Positions 55,517 to 64,000 of a DNA stretch of 64,000 nucleotides are shown piece after piece. The stretch is taken from positions 2,830,001 through 2,894,000 of the forward strand of contig NZ_CP011032.1 of the NCBI RefSeq assembly GCF_002310815.1, given 5' to 3'. The number at the start of each line of letters is the position of its first letter. Within the stretch, counting starts at the first letter, position 1. This stretch comes from Pseudoalteromonas tunicata. GTDB taxonomy: Bacteria; Pseudomonadota; Gammaproteobacteria; Enterobacterales; Alteromonadaceae. Under the pieces are notes generated by a model. That model searched no databases. It saw only the letters and a list, made by a program, of their open reading frames with translations, and was not told the DNA's origin. The position numbers and the translations under genes were made by a program.

Positions 55517-56353
55517 TTATTCGTCGTGTTTTTGACGGTCGATTCCTGAATTATGCAAAAAACTATCCAAGGTTTCACTGATGCGATATTTAACTGTGTA
55601 ATCTATTGAAGAATTAGGTGTTTTAACGATGCAACCGCCCTTGGCAATACTTGGCTCAGTTTTTAAATACCAGCCACGTTTTGCTATTTCTTCGGCACCG
55701 TAACTTTGCTCTACTAGCTCCAAATCTTCTGGATTAAGCTGTAATTCAATCTCTGGGGTATTGTGAGGTAATGCATCAATACACTGCTTAAGCGTCGCTA
55801 AAATCGCTTGAGGATTTGTTTTAACCTCTGTAAATACAATGGCCTCAGCAAGCGCAACAGCTAGATGAACTAACTGCTGTTCAACCGTTTCATCATAATC
55901 GCGTAGCGGTTTATGCAATGAATCGATTAGTGCTTGTAATGCCTGTAACTTTTCATCCACCAAGGGTTTAGCCAGCTCAAGTCCTTGCTCTTTCCCTTGC
56001 TCAGAACCTTCATCAAACCCCAGTTTTAAACCATCGGATTTACCTTCATTTAGACCAATAGCATACCCTTCGGCGTGACCTTGTGTCATGCCTTCATCAA
56101 ATGCATCTTGGCGAATTTGTTCTATTTCTTGTAAGGTTAACGGCGCAACCTCTTGCTCAATTTCAGGCTCAGGTTGAGTGACGACTTTAGGTTTGTTTTG
56201 ATACTGTAACTCCATCGGTGTGCCAAATGCTGTAGAACGCCCTTTTAAATTATGACGTTCATCTTGCACCTCAGGTACCGGCCAGTTTTTCAGCAGCTCT
56301 CGAACCGCTTCTTCTGATTGAATTGCATGACCTTTTAAAAAGCGCGTACTCAT
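55517..56353 (-). CDS. fliH: flagellar assembly protein FliH
   Basis: A 278-residue protein. It has a variable N-terminus, then Gly-x-x-x-Gly-type repeats (about 95-130: [30 protein letters not shown]) typical of FliH helices. The C-terminal VATPase-E-like domain contains [18 protein letters not shown]. It is the negative regulator and stator of FliI. It lies two bases before fliI. Confidence 0.95.
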   Translation of the reverse strand: MSTRFLKGHAIQSEEAVRELLKNWPVPEVQDERHNLKGRSTAFGTPMELQYQNKPKVVTQPEPEIEQEVAPLTLQEIEQIRQDAFDEGMTQGHAEGYAIGLNEGKSDGLKLGFDEGSEQGKEQGLELAKPLVDEKLQALQALIDSLHKPLRDYDETVEQQLVHLAVALAEAIVFTEVKTNPQAILATLKQCIDALPHNTPEIELQLNPEDLELVEQSYGAEEIAKRGWYLKTEPSIAKGGCIVKTPNSSIDYTVKYRISETLDSFLHNSGIDRQKHDE

Positions 56354-56390
56354 AGTCCGTACTCAAAACAACTAACATTAACCGATGTCA

Positions 56391-57422
56391 TTATAAGAAT
56401 TCCTCACCACCACCGCCACCAAGCATGATTTCACCTGAATCGGCTAATCGTCTTGCGACTGATAAAATTTCTTTTTGTGCCGCTTCTACTTCGCTGATCC
56501 GCACTGGGCCCATGGCCTCCAGATCATCAGCCAGCATTTCGGCTGCTCGTTTTGACATATTTTTAAGAATTTTTTCTTTCAGATTATCGTCAGCGCCTTT
56601 AATCGCTTTCATTAATACATCTTGTTGAACATCACGTAAAATAGCTTGAATTCCGCGGTCGTCGACGTCCATTAAGTTTTCAAATACAAACATTAAGTCT
56701 TGGATTTGCTGCGACATTTCTTCATCATGTTCTCGAATTGAATCCATTAACTGGCCTTCAATATTAGTTTCTAAGTAGTTCATGATGTCTGCAGCAGCTT
56801 TTAAGCCGCCCATTTTCGCCGCTTGTGCACCCGCTTGACCTGCGAATTGTTTTTCCATGATCTCATTCAATTCTTGCAGCGCAGCAGGTTGTACTTCTTC
56901 TAAATTAGCGATTCGCATTGTTAAATCTAAACGCACTTTTTCAGGGAATTGGGAAATAATTTCCGCTGATTGCTCCGGATCTAAATATGCCAATACTATG
57001 GTTTGAATTTGCGGATGCTCATTACGAATAATGTTTGCTACTTGTTTTGAATCCATCCATTTTAAGGAATCAAGACCTTTAGCACCCGATCCCATAATAA
57101 TTTGGTCAATCAAGTTAGCCGCTTTTTCTTCACCTAATGCGGCAGTAAGTGCTTTACGAATAAACTCTTCTGATTGAAAACCAATTGTACTAAAGCTTTG
57201 AATTTGTTCTATAAACAAACGGTGTACCGCGCTAATTTTGTCTTGACTTAAATCAGACAAACTCGCCATCGCCATACCCACTTTTTGTACTTGTTTAGGT
57301 TCTAAATGTTTCAGAATTTGCGCAGCATCTTCTTCAGAGAGACTCAATAACAAGATGGAGGCTTTTTCTACGCCATCGAGTTTATCAACATCAAACCCTT
57401 TTTTAGCTTCTTTATCAGTCAT
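56391..57422 (-). CDS. fliG: flagellar motor switch protein FliG
   Basis: A 343-residue protein with N, middle and C domains. It contains KASILLLSLSEEDAAQILKHLEPKQVQKVG, the EHPQ motif (NEHPQIQTIVLAYL) and the charged torque helix (LKEKILKNMSKRAAEMLADDLEAMGPVRISEVEAAQKEI). It transmits stator force to the rotor. It overlaps fliF by eight bases. Confidence 0.97.
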   Translation of the reverse strand: MTDKEAKKGFDVDKLDGVEKASILLLSLSEEDAAQILKHLEPKQVQKVGMAMASLSDLSQDKISAVHRLFIEQIQSFSTIGFQSEEFIRKALTAALGEEKAANLIDQIIMGSGAKGLDSLKWMDSKQVANIIRNEHPQIQTIVLAYLDPEQSAEIISQFPEKVRLDLTMRIANLEEVQPAALQELNEIMEKQFAGQAGAQAAKMGGLKAAADIMNYLETNIEGQLMDSIREHDEEMSQQIQDLMFVFENLMDVDDRGIQAILRDVQQDVLMKAIKGADDNLKEKILKNMSKRAAEMLADDLEAMGPVRISEVEAAQKEILSVARRLADSGEIMLGGGGGEEFL

Positions 57423-59139
57423 CTTCAGTCAACCATGCTTTAACTACTTGAGAGGATAGTTCAGGTTCATTTGCTACCAGTGCACGAACCGCTTTAAGTA
57501 AATCTTCATCACCATGTAAGTCTGGTAACTGTAAAGTACCATCTGCTGAGAAACCAACGGCTGATTCATCAAATGTTTGATTGAGCATATCCAGTGTACT
57601 ATCACCAATATCAACCCCTGAGCTCATTGCATCATCATCATAACTTTCAAGCGTATCATCTGGGTAGATAAGTTTCTTAAGCATCGGTCTTACAACAGCG
57701 ATAATCAAGACGATAATGACTAATGCGCCCATCACTAAACGAGCAATTTTAAAGAACCAGGGTTGCTCCCACATTGGTAGTTCAGCGACATCTTCAATAT
57801 AAGGTTGAACAAAGGGAACGGTGACCACTTCAAGGGCATCGCCACGTTGCATATCAAAACCAATACCACCTTGTAGTAAACGACGAATATTTGATAATTC
57901 TTGCTGACTACGCGGCTCGCGAGTGGCCTGAGCACCATCGGCACCGGCGGTGCTGTTATAGTTAATTGCCACTGAGACACTAATACGTCTGATCACGCCA
58001 GTTTGTTGACGCTTGTGTGAAATAGTTGTATCGAGCTCATAATTTCGGGTCGCTTCTTTTTGATTACGACTTGGCGCACTGTTTGATGCACTGCCTTGGC
58101 CTGCTTTTTCTGGAATAGCTGAATTAACCGGTGGTTGATTAGACAATGCACCTGGAATACCCACAGCTAACCCACCAATGTTGTTTTCTTCGCGGGTCAT
58201 TTCACTGCGTACCGCAGGTAAATCTGGGTTATAACGCTTTTGAGTTTCTTCGACCGAGCTAAAATCCATCACTAAATCAACTTGGGCAGTATAGTTACCA
58301 AGCCCAACAACGGGGATCATGATTGAATCGATTTTTTCGATATATTCTTGTTCGCGTTTACGCTCCACTTCATATTCTTTACGTGAGCGGGCAGCGAGTG
58401 AATCTTGTGAGCCTGAATTGAGTAAGCGACCATTTTGATCTGTCACAGTTACACGAGCTGGTTCTAGTCCTTGTACTGCTGAGGCGATAATATCAACAAT
58501 AGAATCAACTTCTTCACCATTTAAAATTCGGCCACGTTTAAGGGTTAAAACCACAGTCGCTGATGGTGATTTTTCTTGGCGAGCAAATACGTTTTCTTTT
58601 GGAAGGGCTAATAATACTTTTGCACGAACAACATTTTGTAGCTCTTCAATAGTACGAGCTAACTGTTGTTCACGGCTATGTTTTAAACGTTCACGTTCAA
58701 GGCGTTGACTAACACCAAATCCCATATCTTGCATTAAGATATCAGTACCAGAATTAGGAGCTTGATCTAATCCTTCACGTGCCATCATCAACTTAATATT
58801 TTGATAGCCTGTTTCTGGTACATAAATGGTATTACCTTCGAGTTTATAATCCACTTTTTGTGCATCTAAAAAATCGAGAGTTTGAATTAGCTCATCAGTT
58901 GGCATAGTACCAAGCGGGCGCATATCTGGCTGACGTGCCCAAATAATGATGAATACAGCAATGGCCACACAAATGGTCAAAGCAATAATGAGCGTCACTT
59001 GACGTAAAACATCAACCCCACCTAGCGCACCAAGAAAGCCTGATTTTTGTTCCTGTTCTGAATCGCTTGGGCCATCACTTGAGATCATTCCACCCGAGTT
59101 GGCTAGTGCGAGATCAGTTGATTGATTATCTTGCGTCAC
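57415..59139 (-). CDS. fliF: flagellar MS-ring protein FliF
   Basis: A 574-residue protein with two membrane helices (about 48-68 and 450-470). The YscJ-like periplasmic domains contain YKLEGNTIYVPETGYQNIKLMMAREGLDQ and VRAKVLLALPKENVFARQEKSPSATVVLTL. The cytoplasmic FliG-binding C-terminus ends LVANEPELSSQVVKAWLTEDD. It forms the MS-ring, the assembly base of the flagellum. Confidence 0.97.
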   Translation of the reverse strand: MTQDNQSTDLALANSGGMISSDGPSDSEQEQKSGFLGALGGVDVLRQVTLIIALTICVAIAVFIIIWARQPDMRPLGTMPTDELIQTLDFLDAQKVDYKLEGNTIYVPETGYQNIKLMMAREGLDQAPNSGTDILMQDMGFGVSQRLERERLKHSREQQLARTIEELQNVVRAKVLLALPKENVFARQEKSPSATVVLTLKRGRILNGEEVDSIVDIIASAVQGLEPARVTVTDQNGRLLNSGSQDSLAARSRKEYEVERKREQEYIEKIDSIMIPVVGLGNYTAQVDLVMDFSSVEETQKRYNPDLPAVRSEMTREENNIGGLAVGIPGALSNQPPVNSAIPEKAGQGSASNSAPSRNQKEATRNYELDTTISHKRQQTGVIRRISVSVAINYNSTAGADGAQATREPRSQQELSNIRRLLQGGIGFDMQRGDALEVVTVPFVQPYIEDVAELPMWEQPWFFKIARLVMGALVIIVLIIAVVRPMLKKLIYPDDTLESYDDDAMSSGVDIGDSTLDMLNQTFDESAVGFSADGTLQLPDLHGDEDLLKAVRALVANEPELSSQVVKAWLTEDD

Positions 59140-59157
59140 AGTTTTACTCCATCACAC

Positions 59158-59481
59158 CTAGACAGGCATATTCATGATATCTTTATAGGCTTCAACAAGT
59201 TTATTACGTACTTGTACCGTAGCCTCAAATGCAACAGATGATTTTTCAGATGCAATCATAGCTTCAGCTAGCGAGACTCGGCGGTCGCCCATTTCAACTG
59301 CGGTCACTTTAGTTTTTGCATCTTGTTGAAGCTCGCTCACCGTATCAATTGCATTGCGCAGTAAGCTACTAAAATCGGCACTTGAAGAAGGTGCGGTAGG
59401 TAAACGATTAGAAACATTTTGACCCGCTTCCATCGCGATTGATTGCATTTCTTGTAACAGTGAATTGCCTGATATGTTCAT
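59158..59481 (-). CDS. fliE: flagellar hook-basal body protein FliE
   Basis: 107 residues from the ATG at 59481 (MNISGNSLLQEMQSIAMEAG). The upstream ATG at 59523 lies before the predicted sigma-54 transcription start (59508) and is rejected; AAGAG precedes the chosen start. It contains FSSLLRNAIDTVSELQ and MIASEKSSVAFEATVQVRNKLVEAYKDIMNMPV, the FliE signature end. It joins the MS-ring to the rod. Confidence 0.96.
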   Translation of the reverse strand: MNISGNSLLQEMQSIAMEAGQNVSNRLPTAPSSSADFSSLLRNAIDTVSELQQDAKTKVTAVEMGDRRVSLAEAMIASEKSSVAFEATVQVRNKLVEAYKDIMNMPV

Positions 59482-59518
59482 TTTAATCTCTTGAGAATAT
59501 CCAACTATACTCTTCAAA

Positions 59519-59534
59519 AGCAAACATCATACCA
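59519..59534 (-). promoter_or_regulatory. sigma-54 promoter candidate for fliEFGHIJ
   Basis: TGGTATGATGTTTGCT on the minus strand has GG-N10-GC spacing and TTTGCT at -12. The predicted start of transcription is 59508, 27 bases before fliE. Confidence 0.75.
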
Positions 59535-59609
59535 ACTTAATTAACCATTTAAATACAAAAGCTTACATTCAGATTTTGGCATTTAATTACAGCTGACAGA
59601 TTATTGACA

Positions 59610-59640
59610 ACAAAGAAGCCAGCTAAGCTGGCTTCTTTGT
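59610..59640 (-). terminator. terminator after flrC
   Basis: The arms ACAAAGAAGCCAGCT (59610-59624) and AGCTGGCTTCTTTGT (59626-59640) form a perfect 15-bp inverted repeat around one base. It lies 30 bases after the flrC stop. On the minus strand it ends TTTGTTGT. It separates flrBC from the fliE unit. Confidence 0.8.
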
Positions 59641-59669
59641 AATTTCGCATTGTGTCTTTTTTATGACGC

Positions 59670-61022
59670 TTAGCCTGGCACTGCAATACCGGCATCACGC
59701 ATTTTAGCTAATTTATAACGCAGTGTTCTTGGACTGATGCCCAGTTTGTCGGCAACGTCTTTACGGCTGCCCTGACACGCTTCAAGAGTTTCTAAAATAA
59801 TTTTATTTTCTTGATCTTTCAGCTCGTCTTTAAAACTGCCATTGTTATTACTCTCTACAGTCAATGGCGTGGCAGTGGCACTGACTAATTTTGGCCTTAA
59901 ACATTCGAGATAAATTGCATCTTCATCAATAATGCCATTATGCTGCAAAATTAAAGCGCGTTGGATCACATTATCAAGCTCACGCACATTACCTGGCCAC
60001 TCATGCAGATATAACTTATCTTCTGCGGCTTGCGTTAAGGTCGGTGCCAGCGTTTTTGATTTTTGACAATGACGTTCAATTAAATGTTTTGCTAATGGCA
60101 AAATATCTTCTGGACGATCTTTCAGAGGCAGCCACTCGAGTGGAAATACATTTAAGCGATAATATAAATCTTCGCGAAATACTCCATCGGCAACCGCCTG
60201 TTTTAAATCGCGATTACTGGTTGCAAGTACTCTAACATCCAGTTCAATAATTTTACGACTGCCCAAACGCTCCACTTCGCGCTCTTGTAGCACGCGAAGT
60301 AATTTAGCTTGCAGACTTAAATCCATCTCGGTGATTTCATCAAGTAAAATGGTGCCTTTTTGCGCTTGTTCAAATTTACCTGGGCACGCTTGAATAGCGC
60401 CAGTAAATGCCCCTTTTTCATAACCAAATAAGGTTGATTCGAGCATATTTTCCGGAATTGCCGCGCAGTTTATCGCAACAAAAGCCTCGTCAGCCCGAGC
60501 TGAATGATCGTGAATAAAGCGAGCGAGCACCTCTTTGCCTGAACCGCTTGGCCCCATTACCATCACACTGGCATCTGAGCGAGCAACTTTTTGCGCCAAT
60601 TCTAATAACGCGATACTGCTTGGGTCAGCGACCACAGGCCCGTCGGTTTCTTTTTCTTTTTCAGGAAGATACCGACTTACCATATTGAGCAATACTTCTG
60701 GCGCAAAAGGTTTAGCCATATAGTTAATCGCACCTAAGCGCATGGCTTCAACCGCATCGTTAATTGTGGCATAGGCCGTCATCATCAATACTGGCAGGTC
60801 TGGATAATTAAGCTTGATGCTTTTAAGTAAATCAATGCCCGACATGCCACCCATCTGTACATCGCTCACGACTAACGAGACTTTATGTTTTTTAAGGGCC
60901 ATTAAAGCATTTTCAGCACAATCGGCAGCAATACAATGAATGCCTGCCAGTTCAAGCGTATCGATTAATGCCTCTTGTAAACCAGCATCATCTTCGACGA
61001 CTAAAATCGTATTTTCGTTCAT
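59670..61022 (-). CDS. flrC: sigma-54 dependent response regulator FlrC (FleR)
   Basis: A 450-residue protein with a receiver domain (phosphorylated D54 in SDVQMGGMSG) and an AAA+ domain (Walker A GPSGSGKE 157-164, sigma-54 contact GAFTGA 204-209). The C-terminal Fis-type HTH contains CQGSRKDVADKLGISPRTLRYKLAKMRDAG. It activates basal body and hook genes. It overlaps flrB by four bases. Confidence 0.96.
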   Translation of the reverse strand: MNENTILVVEDDAGLQEALIDTLELAGIHCIAADCAENALMALKKHKVSLVVSDVQMGGMSGIDLLKSIKLNYPDLPVLMMTAYATINDAVEAMRLGAINYMAKPFAPEVLLNMVSRYLPEKEKETDGPVVADPSSIALLELAQKVARSDASVMVMGPSGSGKEVLARFIHDHSARADEAFVAINCAAIPENMLESTLFGYEKGAFTGAIQACPGKFEQAQKGTILLDEITEMDLSLQAKLLRVLQEREVERLGSRKIIELDVRVLATSNRDLKQAVADGVFREDLYYRLNVFPLEWLPLKDRPEDILPLAKHLIERHCQKSKTLAPTLTQAAEDKLYLHEWPGNVRELDNVIQRALILQHNGIIDEDAIYLECLRPKLVSATATPLTVESNNNGSFKDELKDQENKIILETLEACQGSRKDVADKLGISPRTLRYKLAKMRDAGIAVPG

Positions 61023-62128
61023 GATTCCTCCGATAAATCGGCTGTTGGGAATACGGGTATATGGATATTAAACGTGGCACCTTTATTTGGATTATTTACC
61101 AAACTCACCCGCCCTTGATGACTTGTTGCTATAGAATTAACCACCGCAAGACCAAGACCGGTGCCTTGGCTTCGAGTAGTAAAAAAAGGTTCAAAAATTT
61201 TCTGTTGTAAGGCTAATGGCACACCTGGACCATTATCACTGACAGAAATCACAACACCATTTTCGATGCTAGGATCCCGCGCTGCCGATAAAACAACTTG
61301 TGCGCCTTTGCCAATAATGTGCACACTGTTATGAATTAAATTACCAATGGCGCCAGCAAGGGCCGTTTTGTTACCGGTAATTTCAATGTCTGGCTCTGGT
61401 AACTCAATAATTAATTGTGCGTGATTGAGATTCATCATCGCTTCCGATCCAAGTTTTACTTCGCTTAATAATTGCTGCAAAGACAGTTTTTCGACCACTT
61501 GCTGTTCGCCACTTTTGGCAAATAGCAGCATGTCATTCACTTGGGTTTCTAAATCTTTTAGTCGCGACATTAATTTGCTATGAAAACTGGTTTTAGCATC
61601 ACCTGTAAGTGCTTTATTGCCTAAGTTAGCTGCATAGAGCATGGCCGCAGATAGCGGAGTGCGCACTTGATGTGCCAATGTCGCCACCATCTTACCTAAC
61701 GCACTTAAGCGCTGCATATGAGCAAGCCGTTCTTGTAGGCGCCTTGTTTCTGTCAAATCTGTCATTAAAATCAGTTGGCCAGGCTCTGGTGACAGTGCTG
61801 AAATCTCAAGTTTAACGCGTCGACCATCACGTAATGACACCTCATGGCCATCATCTTGTCTTGGATTAAAAGAGCGCTGGATCACAGTAAGCCATTTTTC
61901 ACCTTCAAGAGGCTCACCGAGCATACTAATGGCTATTTGATTCGCTTTAGCAATCATACCTCGGCCATCAAGTACTATGACGCCTGCAGGCAAAGTATCA
62001 ACTAGATGACTTAACCAACTTGCTTGCTGGCGCAGTTCACTGAGCTCACCAATGTAGGCTTCTTGCAACAAACACGGATTGTATTGGTTGGGATTAAAAT
62101 CATTTCGATAAACATGTGCTAAGGCCAT
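61019..62128 (-). CDS. flrB: flagellar sensor histidine kinase FlrB (FleS)
   Basis: A 369-residue soluble kinase without membrane helices. A PAS domain (about 40-125) is followed by HisKA with phosphorylated H153 in LAHQVRTPLS. The HATPase domain has LIHNSV, VSDNGPGVPL and TGLGLAVVNSI. It phosphorylates FlrC. It probably responds to assembly state rather than an external signal; this is inferred from the family. Confidence 0.95.
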   Translation of the reverse strand: MALAHVYRNDFNPNQYNPCLLQEAYIGELSELRQQASWLSHLVDTLPAGVIVLDGRGMIAKANQIAISMLGEPLEGEKWLTVIQRSFNPRQDDGHEVSLRDGRRVKLEISALSPEPGQLILMTDLTETRRLQERLAHMQRLSALGKMVATLAHQVRTPLSAAMLYAANLGNKALTGDAKTSFHSKLMSRLKDLETQVNDMLLFAKSGEQQVVEKLSLQQLLSEVKLGSEAMMNLNHAQLIIELPEPDIEITGNKTALAGAIGNLIHNSVHIIGKGAQVVLSAARDPSIENGVVISVSDNGPGVPLALQQKIFEPFFTTRSQGTGLGLAVVNSIATSHQGRVSLVNNPNKGATFNIHIPVFPTADLSEES

Positions 62129-62166
62129 AATATCTCTAACTCAACTGACTAAGACTAGTTAGTAAA

Positions 62167-62182
62167 AGCAAAGATCGAGCCA
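62167..62182 (-). promoter_or_regulatory. sigma-54 promoter candidate for flrBC
   Basis: TGGCTCGATCTTTGCT on the minus strand is the closest match in the window to the consensus TGGCACG-N4-TTGCT. The predicted start of transcription is 62156, 28 bases before flrB. FlrA, encoded just upstream, is the expected activator. Confidence 0.8.
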
Positions 62183-62264
62183 AAAATTTTAATGTTTATA
62201 TTCAGTTAGTTATGTGTTTAATTGCATTTTTTATGGCGTCAAATTAATGACTTTGAAGGGTTTA

Positions 62265-62293
62265 GCAATACGCAGCTATTAAACTGCGCTTGC
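62265..62293 (-). terminator. hairpin after flrA
   Basis: GCAATACGCAG (62265-62275) / CTGCGCTTGC (62284-62293), a nearly perfect stem with a bulge and 8-base loop, 15 bases after the flrA stop. It has no T-run. It may end or stabilise the flrA transcript. Confidence 0.5.
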
Positions 62294-62307
62294 CATAATA
62301 ATCTGAA

Positions 62308-63765
62308 TTAATCACGATTAAGATTATATTTTTTCATTTTTTCAACTAAGGTGGTGCGCCTCACACCTAGGACTTCAGCCGCTCTTGCTACAACATAATC
62401 ATATCTATCAAGCGCTTGGCTAATTAAGCTAATTTCAAGTTCAGCTAAAAAATCTTTCAGATCAATACCTTCATCGGGTAATAAACCAAAGGTATGTTCA
62501 GCTTGATTAAACTGATTACTTGGCTCTTCTTCTGAAAAATCATCAAACCCTGCGCTAAAAATGTCATTAAGTGCTTGTCGCTCTAAAATCTCTTCAGGAT
62601 ATTCAGGAATATAAGCATCTAAATCAACATGTTGATATTTTTTAGGTAAATCAGCGGCATCCACTACTTTTTCTGGAAACATAATCGCCATACGTTCAAC
62701 CAAATTAGCAAGTTCACGCACATTACCCGGCCAATCATGCTCTTGTAACGAAGCAAGCGCCCGCTCAGTAAACTTAGTGCTTGCGCCACCTTGATTTACA
62801 TTACGCTTCATCACTTCTTTTAATAATAAAGGAATGTCTGCTTTACGATCTCGTAGCGAGGGATTATCAATTGGAAATACATTTAAACGATAATAGAGAT
62901 CTTCACGAAAGCGCGCTTCTTCAATCATTTGCTCAAGATTACGATGAGTAGCAGCAATAATGCGCACATCCGCTTTAATTGCTTTGGCACCACCAACACG
63001 TTCATAGGAACGCTCTTGCAAAACGCGAAGAAGTTTTACTTGCATTTGCAAAGGCATATCGCCGATTTCATCTAAAAATAAAGTCCCACCTTGAGCTAAC
63101 TCAAAGCGCCCTTTTCGGGTTGAAATTGCCCCTGTAAACGCACCTTTTTCATGGCCAAATAACTCACTTTCGAGTAACTCACCAGGAATTGCGCCACAGT
63201 TTACTGGCACAAAAGGGCCATTACTTCTAGGTGATAACAAATGTACATTACGAGCAACCACTTCTTTACCTGTACCTGACTCACCTAAGATGAGTACATT
63301 TGCTTCGGTTTTTGCCACTTGGCTAATTAAAAAGCGAACTTCTTGTACTACAGGTGTTTCGCCAACTAAACCATCAAAGCGCTGTTTTTCGTCATCATGG
63401 CGACGCTTACCAGGTATTAGGCGTTGGTACTCTTGGCAATCATGGATCAGTTGGGTCGTCAGAGCATAATTAAACGGCTCGTTAATTAAACCAACAACAT
63501 TTGCTAGGGATAACAAAGGCTTGAGTGTATCGCCAATCAGCAAAAATGGGACCGCGGGATGAGCACGAATTAACGCTTCATGATCAATAAATGACGATGC
63601 ACCTAAAATAAACGCAGTGACCGATTCAGGAACTTTAACAAAGTTAAGATAATTTTCGTCATTGACCAAACAATTAGTTTCATTGATAAAACTTAAAGAT
63701 GCAGAAAGCCCATAAGCCCGCTGCTGGTTTTCATCTAAAATCAAAATCGTGTTATTTTCGGTCAT
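62308..63765 (-). CDS. flrA: flagellar master regulator FlrA (FleQ)
   Basis: A 485-residue sigma-54 activator. The N-terminal FleQ-type receiver-like domain (about 5-110) lacks a clear phosphorylation aspartate (DENQQRAYGL). The AAA+ domain carries Walker A GESGTGKE (161-168) and the sigma-54 contact motif GAFTGA (208-213). A variable acidic linker (about 380-430) and a Fis-type HTH with VVARAAEVLGVRRTTLVEKMKKY follow. It starts the flagellar cascade. FleQ relatives bind cyclic di-GMP; the arginine-rich stretch LIPGKRRHDDEK (116-127) is where FleQ has its LFRS/R-switch region. Confidence 0.95.
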   Translation of the reverse strand: MTENNTILILDENQQRAYGLSASLSFINETNCLVNDENYLNFVKVPESVTAFILGASSFIDHEALIRAHPAVPFLLIGDTLKPLLSLANVVGLINEPFNYALTTQLIHDCQEYQRLIPGKRRHDDEKQRFDGLVGETPVVQEVRFLISQVAKTEANVLILGESGTGKEVVARNVHLLSPRSNGPFVPVNCGAIPGELLESELFGHEKGAFTGAISTRKGRFELAQGGTLFLDEIGDMPLQMQVKLLRVLQERSYERVGGAKAIKADVRIIAATHRNLEQMIEEARFREDLYYRLNVFPIDNPSLRDRKADIPLLLKEVMKRNVNQGGASTKFTERALASLQEHDWPGNVRELANLVERMAIMFPEKVVDAADLPKKYQHVDLDAYIPEYPEEILERQALNDIFSAGFDDFSEEEPSNQFNQAEHTFGLLPDEGIDLKDFLAELEISLISQALDRYDYVVARAAEVLGVRRTTLVEKMKKYNLNRD

Positions 63766-64000
63766 GCTGACTGCACTACTTTTTTTATTATTGCTTTAGA
63801 TTGTAAAGTGAATACTCGTAGATGCAAGCACAAGCGGCAAATTTTTGACGTTCAATACGATTTTTTGACATTCAGTCCCGATTATTGCAAGGCTTTGTTT
63901 CTCTTATAATAAATTAAGTACAAATCAATACGAAAATAGCATTAGTGCAAAATGCTTAAAACTTATAATAAGTGCTTAACAACATCTGATGTTAAATTAG
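63766..64000. promoter_or_regulatory. flrA upstream region with tandem repeat
   Basis: This 235-base region runs to the window edge. It contains two tandem copies of a 20-base unit, TTTTTGACGTTCAATACGAT (63842-63861) and a close relative starting TTTTTGACATTCAGTCCCGA (63862), about 77-97 bases before the flrA start codon. The decamer CTTATAATAA also occurs twice (63903 and 63962). No confident -35/-10 pair for flrA was found and no gene is seen. Confidence 0.4.

Noticed and set aside
63903..63973. Repeated CTTATAATAA and the palindrome ACTTATAATAAGT near the right edge
   Set aside because: AT-rich decamers of this kind are common by chance here, and no gene start is visible to anchor a promoter.

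Overview
The window looks like a chromosomal segment of a polarly flagellated marine gammaproteobacterium of the Alteromonadales, most likely Pseudoalteromonas or a close relative. This is inferred from the low GC content, the Vibrio/Pseudoalteromonas-type order flrABC - fliEFGHIJ - fliKLMNOPQR-flhB - flhAFG-fliA-cheYZAB, the MotCD and ParC/ParP genes inside the chemotaxis operon, the Ccm system I operon and the MoxR/Bat operon. No insertion sequence, prophage, CRISPR array, rRNA or intact tRNA was seen. The species assignment is not proven by anything in the sequence.

Layout, left to right. (1) 1-4.5 kb: the 3' part of an M16 (insulinase/pitrilysin) peptidase cut by the window edge, a membrane PAS-PAS-GGDEF-EAL protein, and a tiny membrane protein. 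(2) 4.6-8.05 kb: fadI-fadJ (fatty-acid beta-oxidation, minus strand) with a FadR-like palindrome in front of fadI. (3) 8.3-17.1 kb: a small unknown gene, then MoxR ATPase - DUF58 - DUF4381 - BatA - BatB/BatC fusion - BatD, followed after two strong hairpins by an ECF sigma factor and a DUF3379 membrane protein that is probably its partner. (4) 17.2-21.8 kb: a Tim44-domain protein, a 600-bp block without genes, the proline symporter PutP, and an EAL-HDOD protein with a degenerate EAL site. (5) 21.8-29.5 kb: the complete ccmABCDEFGHI cytochrome c maturation operon running into mlaA. (6) 29.6-31.8 kb, plus strand: a second FliK-like protein and a stand-alone FlhB C-terminal-domain protein (FhlB type). 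(7) 31.8-63.8 kb, minus strand: one almost unbroken flagellar and chemotaxis locus.

The flagellar locus reads right to left as a regulatory cascade. FlrA (sigma-54 activator) is followed by the FlrB kinase / FlrC activator pair, then basal body and export genes, then the flhA-flhF-flhG-fliA block and the chemotaxis genes. I found four -24/-12 (GG-N10-GC) sigma-54 promoter candidates by eye, in front of flrB, fliE, fliK and flhA. These are the places where the Vibrio-type cascade expects transcription units to start. FlhF/FlhG (flagellar pole and number) and ParC/ParP (pole placement of chemotaxis arrays) suggest a single polar flagellum with a polar array.

The observations I think most deserve a check are these. 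CheA has no recognisable P2 domain, but its linker carries three near-identical acidic motifs resembling the CheY-docking peptides of FliM and CheZ in the same window. The flhA leader has an inverted repeat that can form only in read-through RNA and not in RNA from the local sigma-54 promoter. A second FliK and a free FlhB-C domain sit tail-to-tail with the chemotaxis operon. Paired AT-rich palindromic sites flank the promoter of the Tim44-domain gene. All calls come from reading the sequence; no database search was run.
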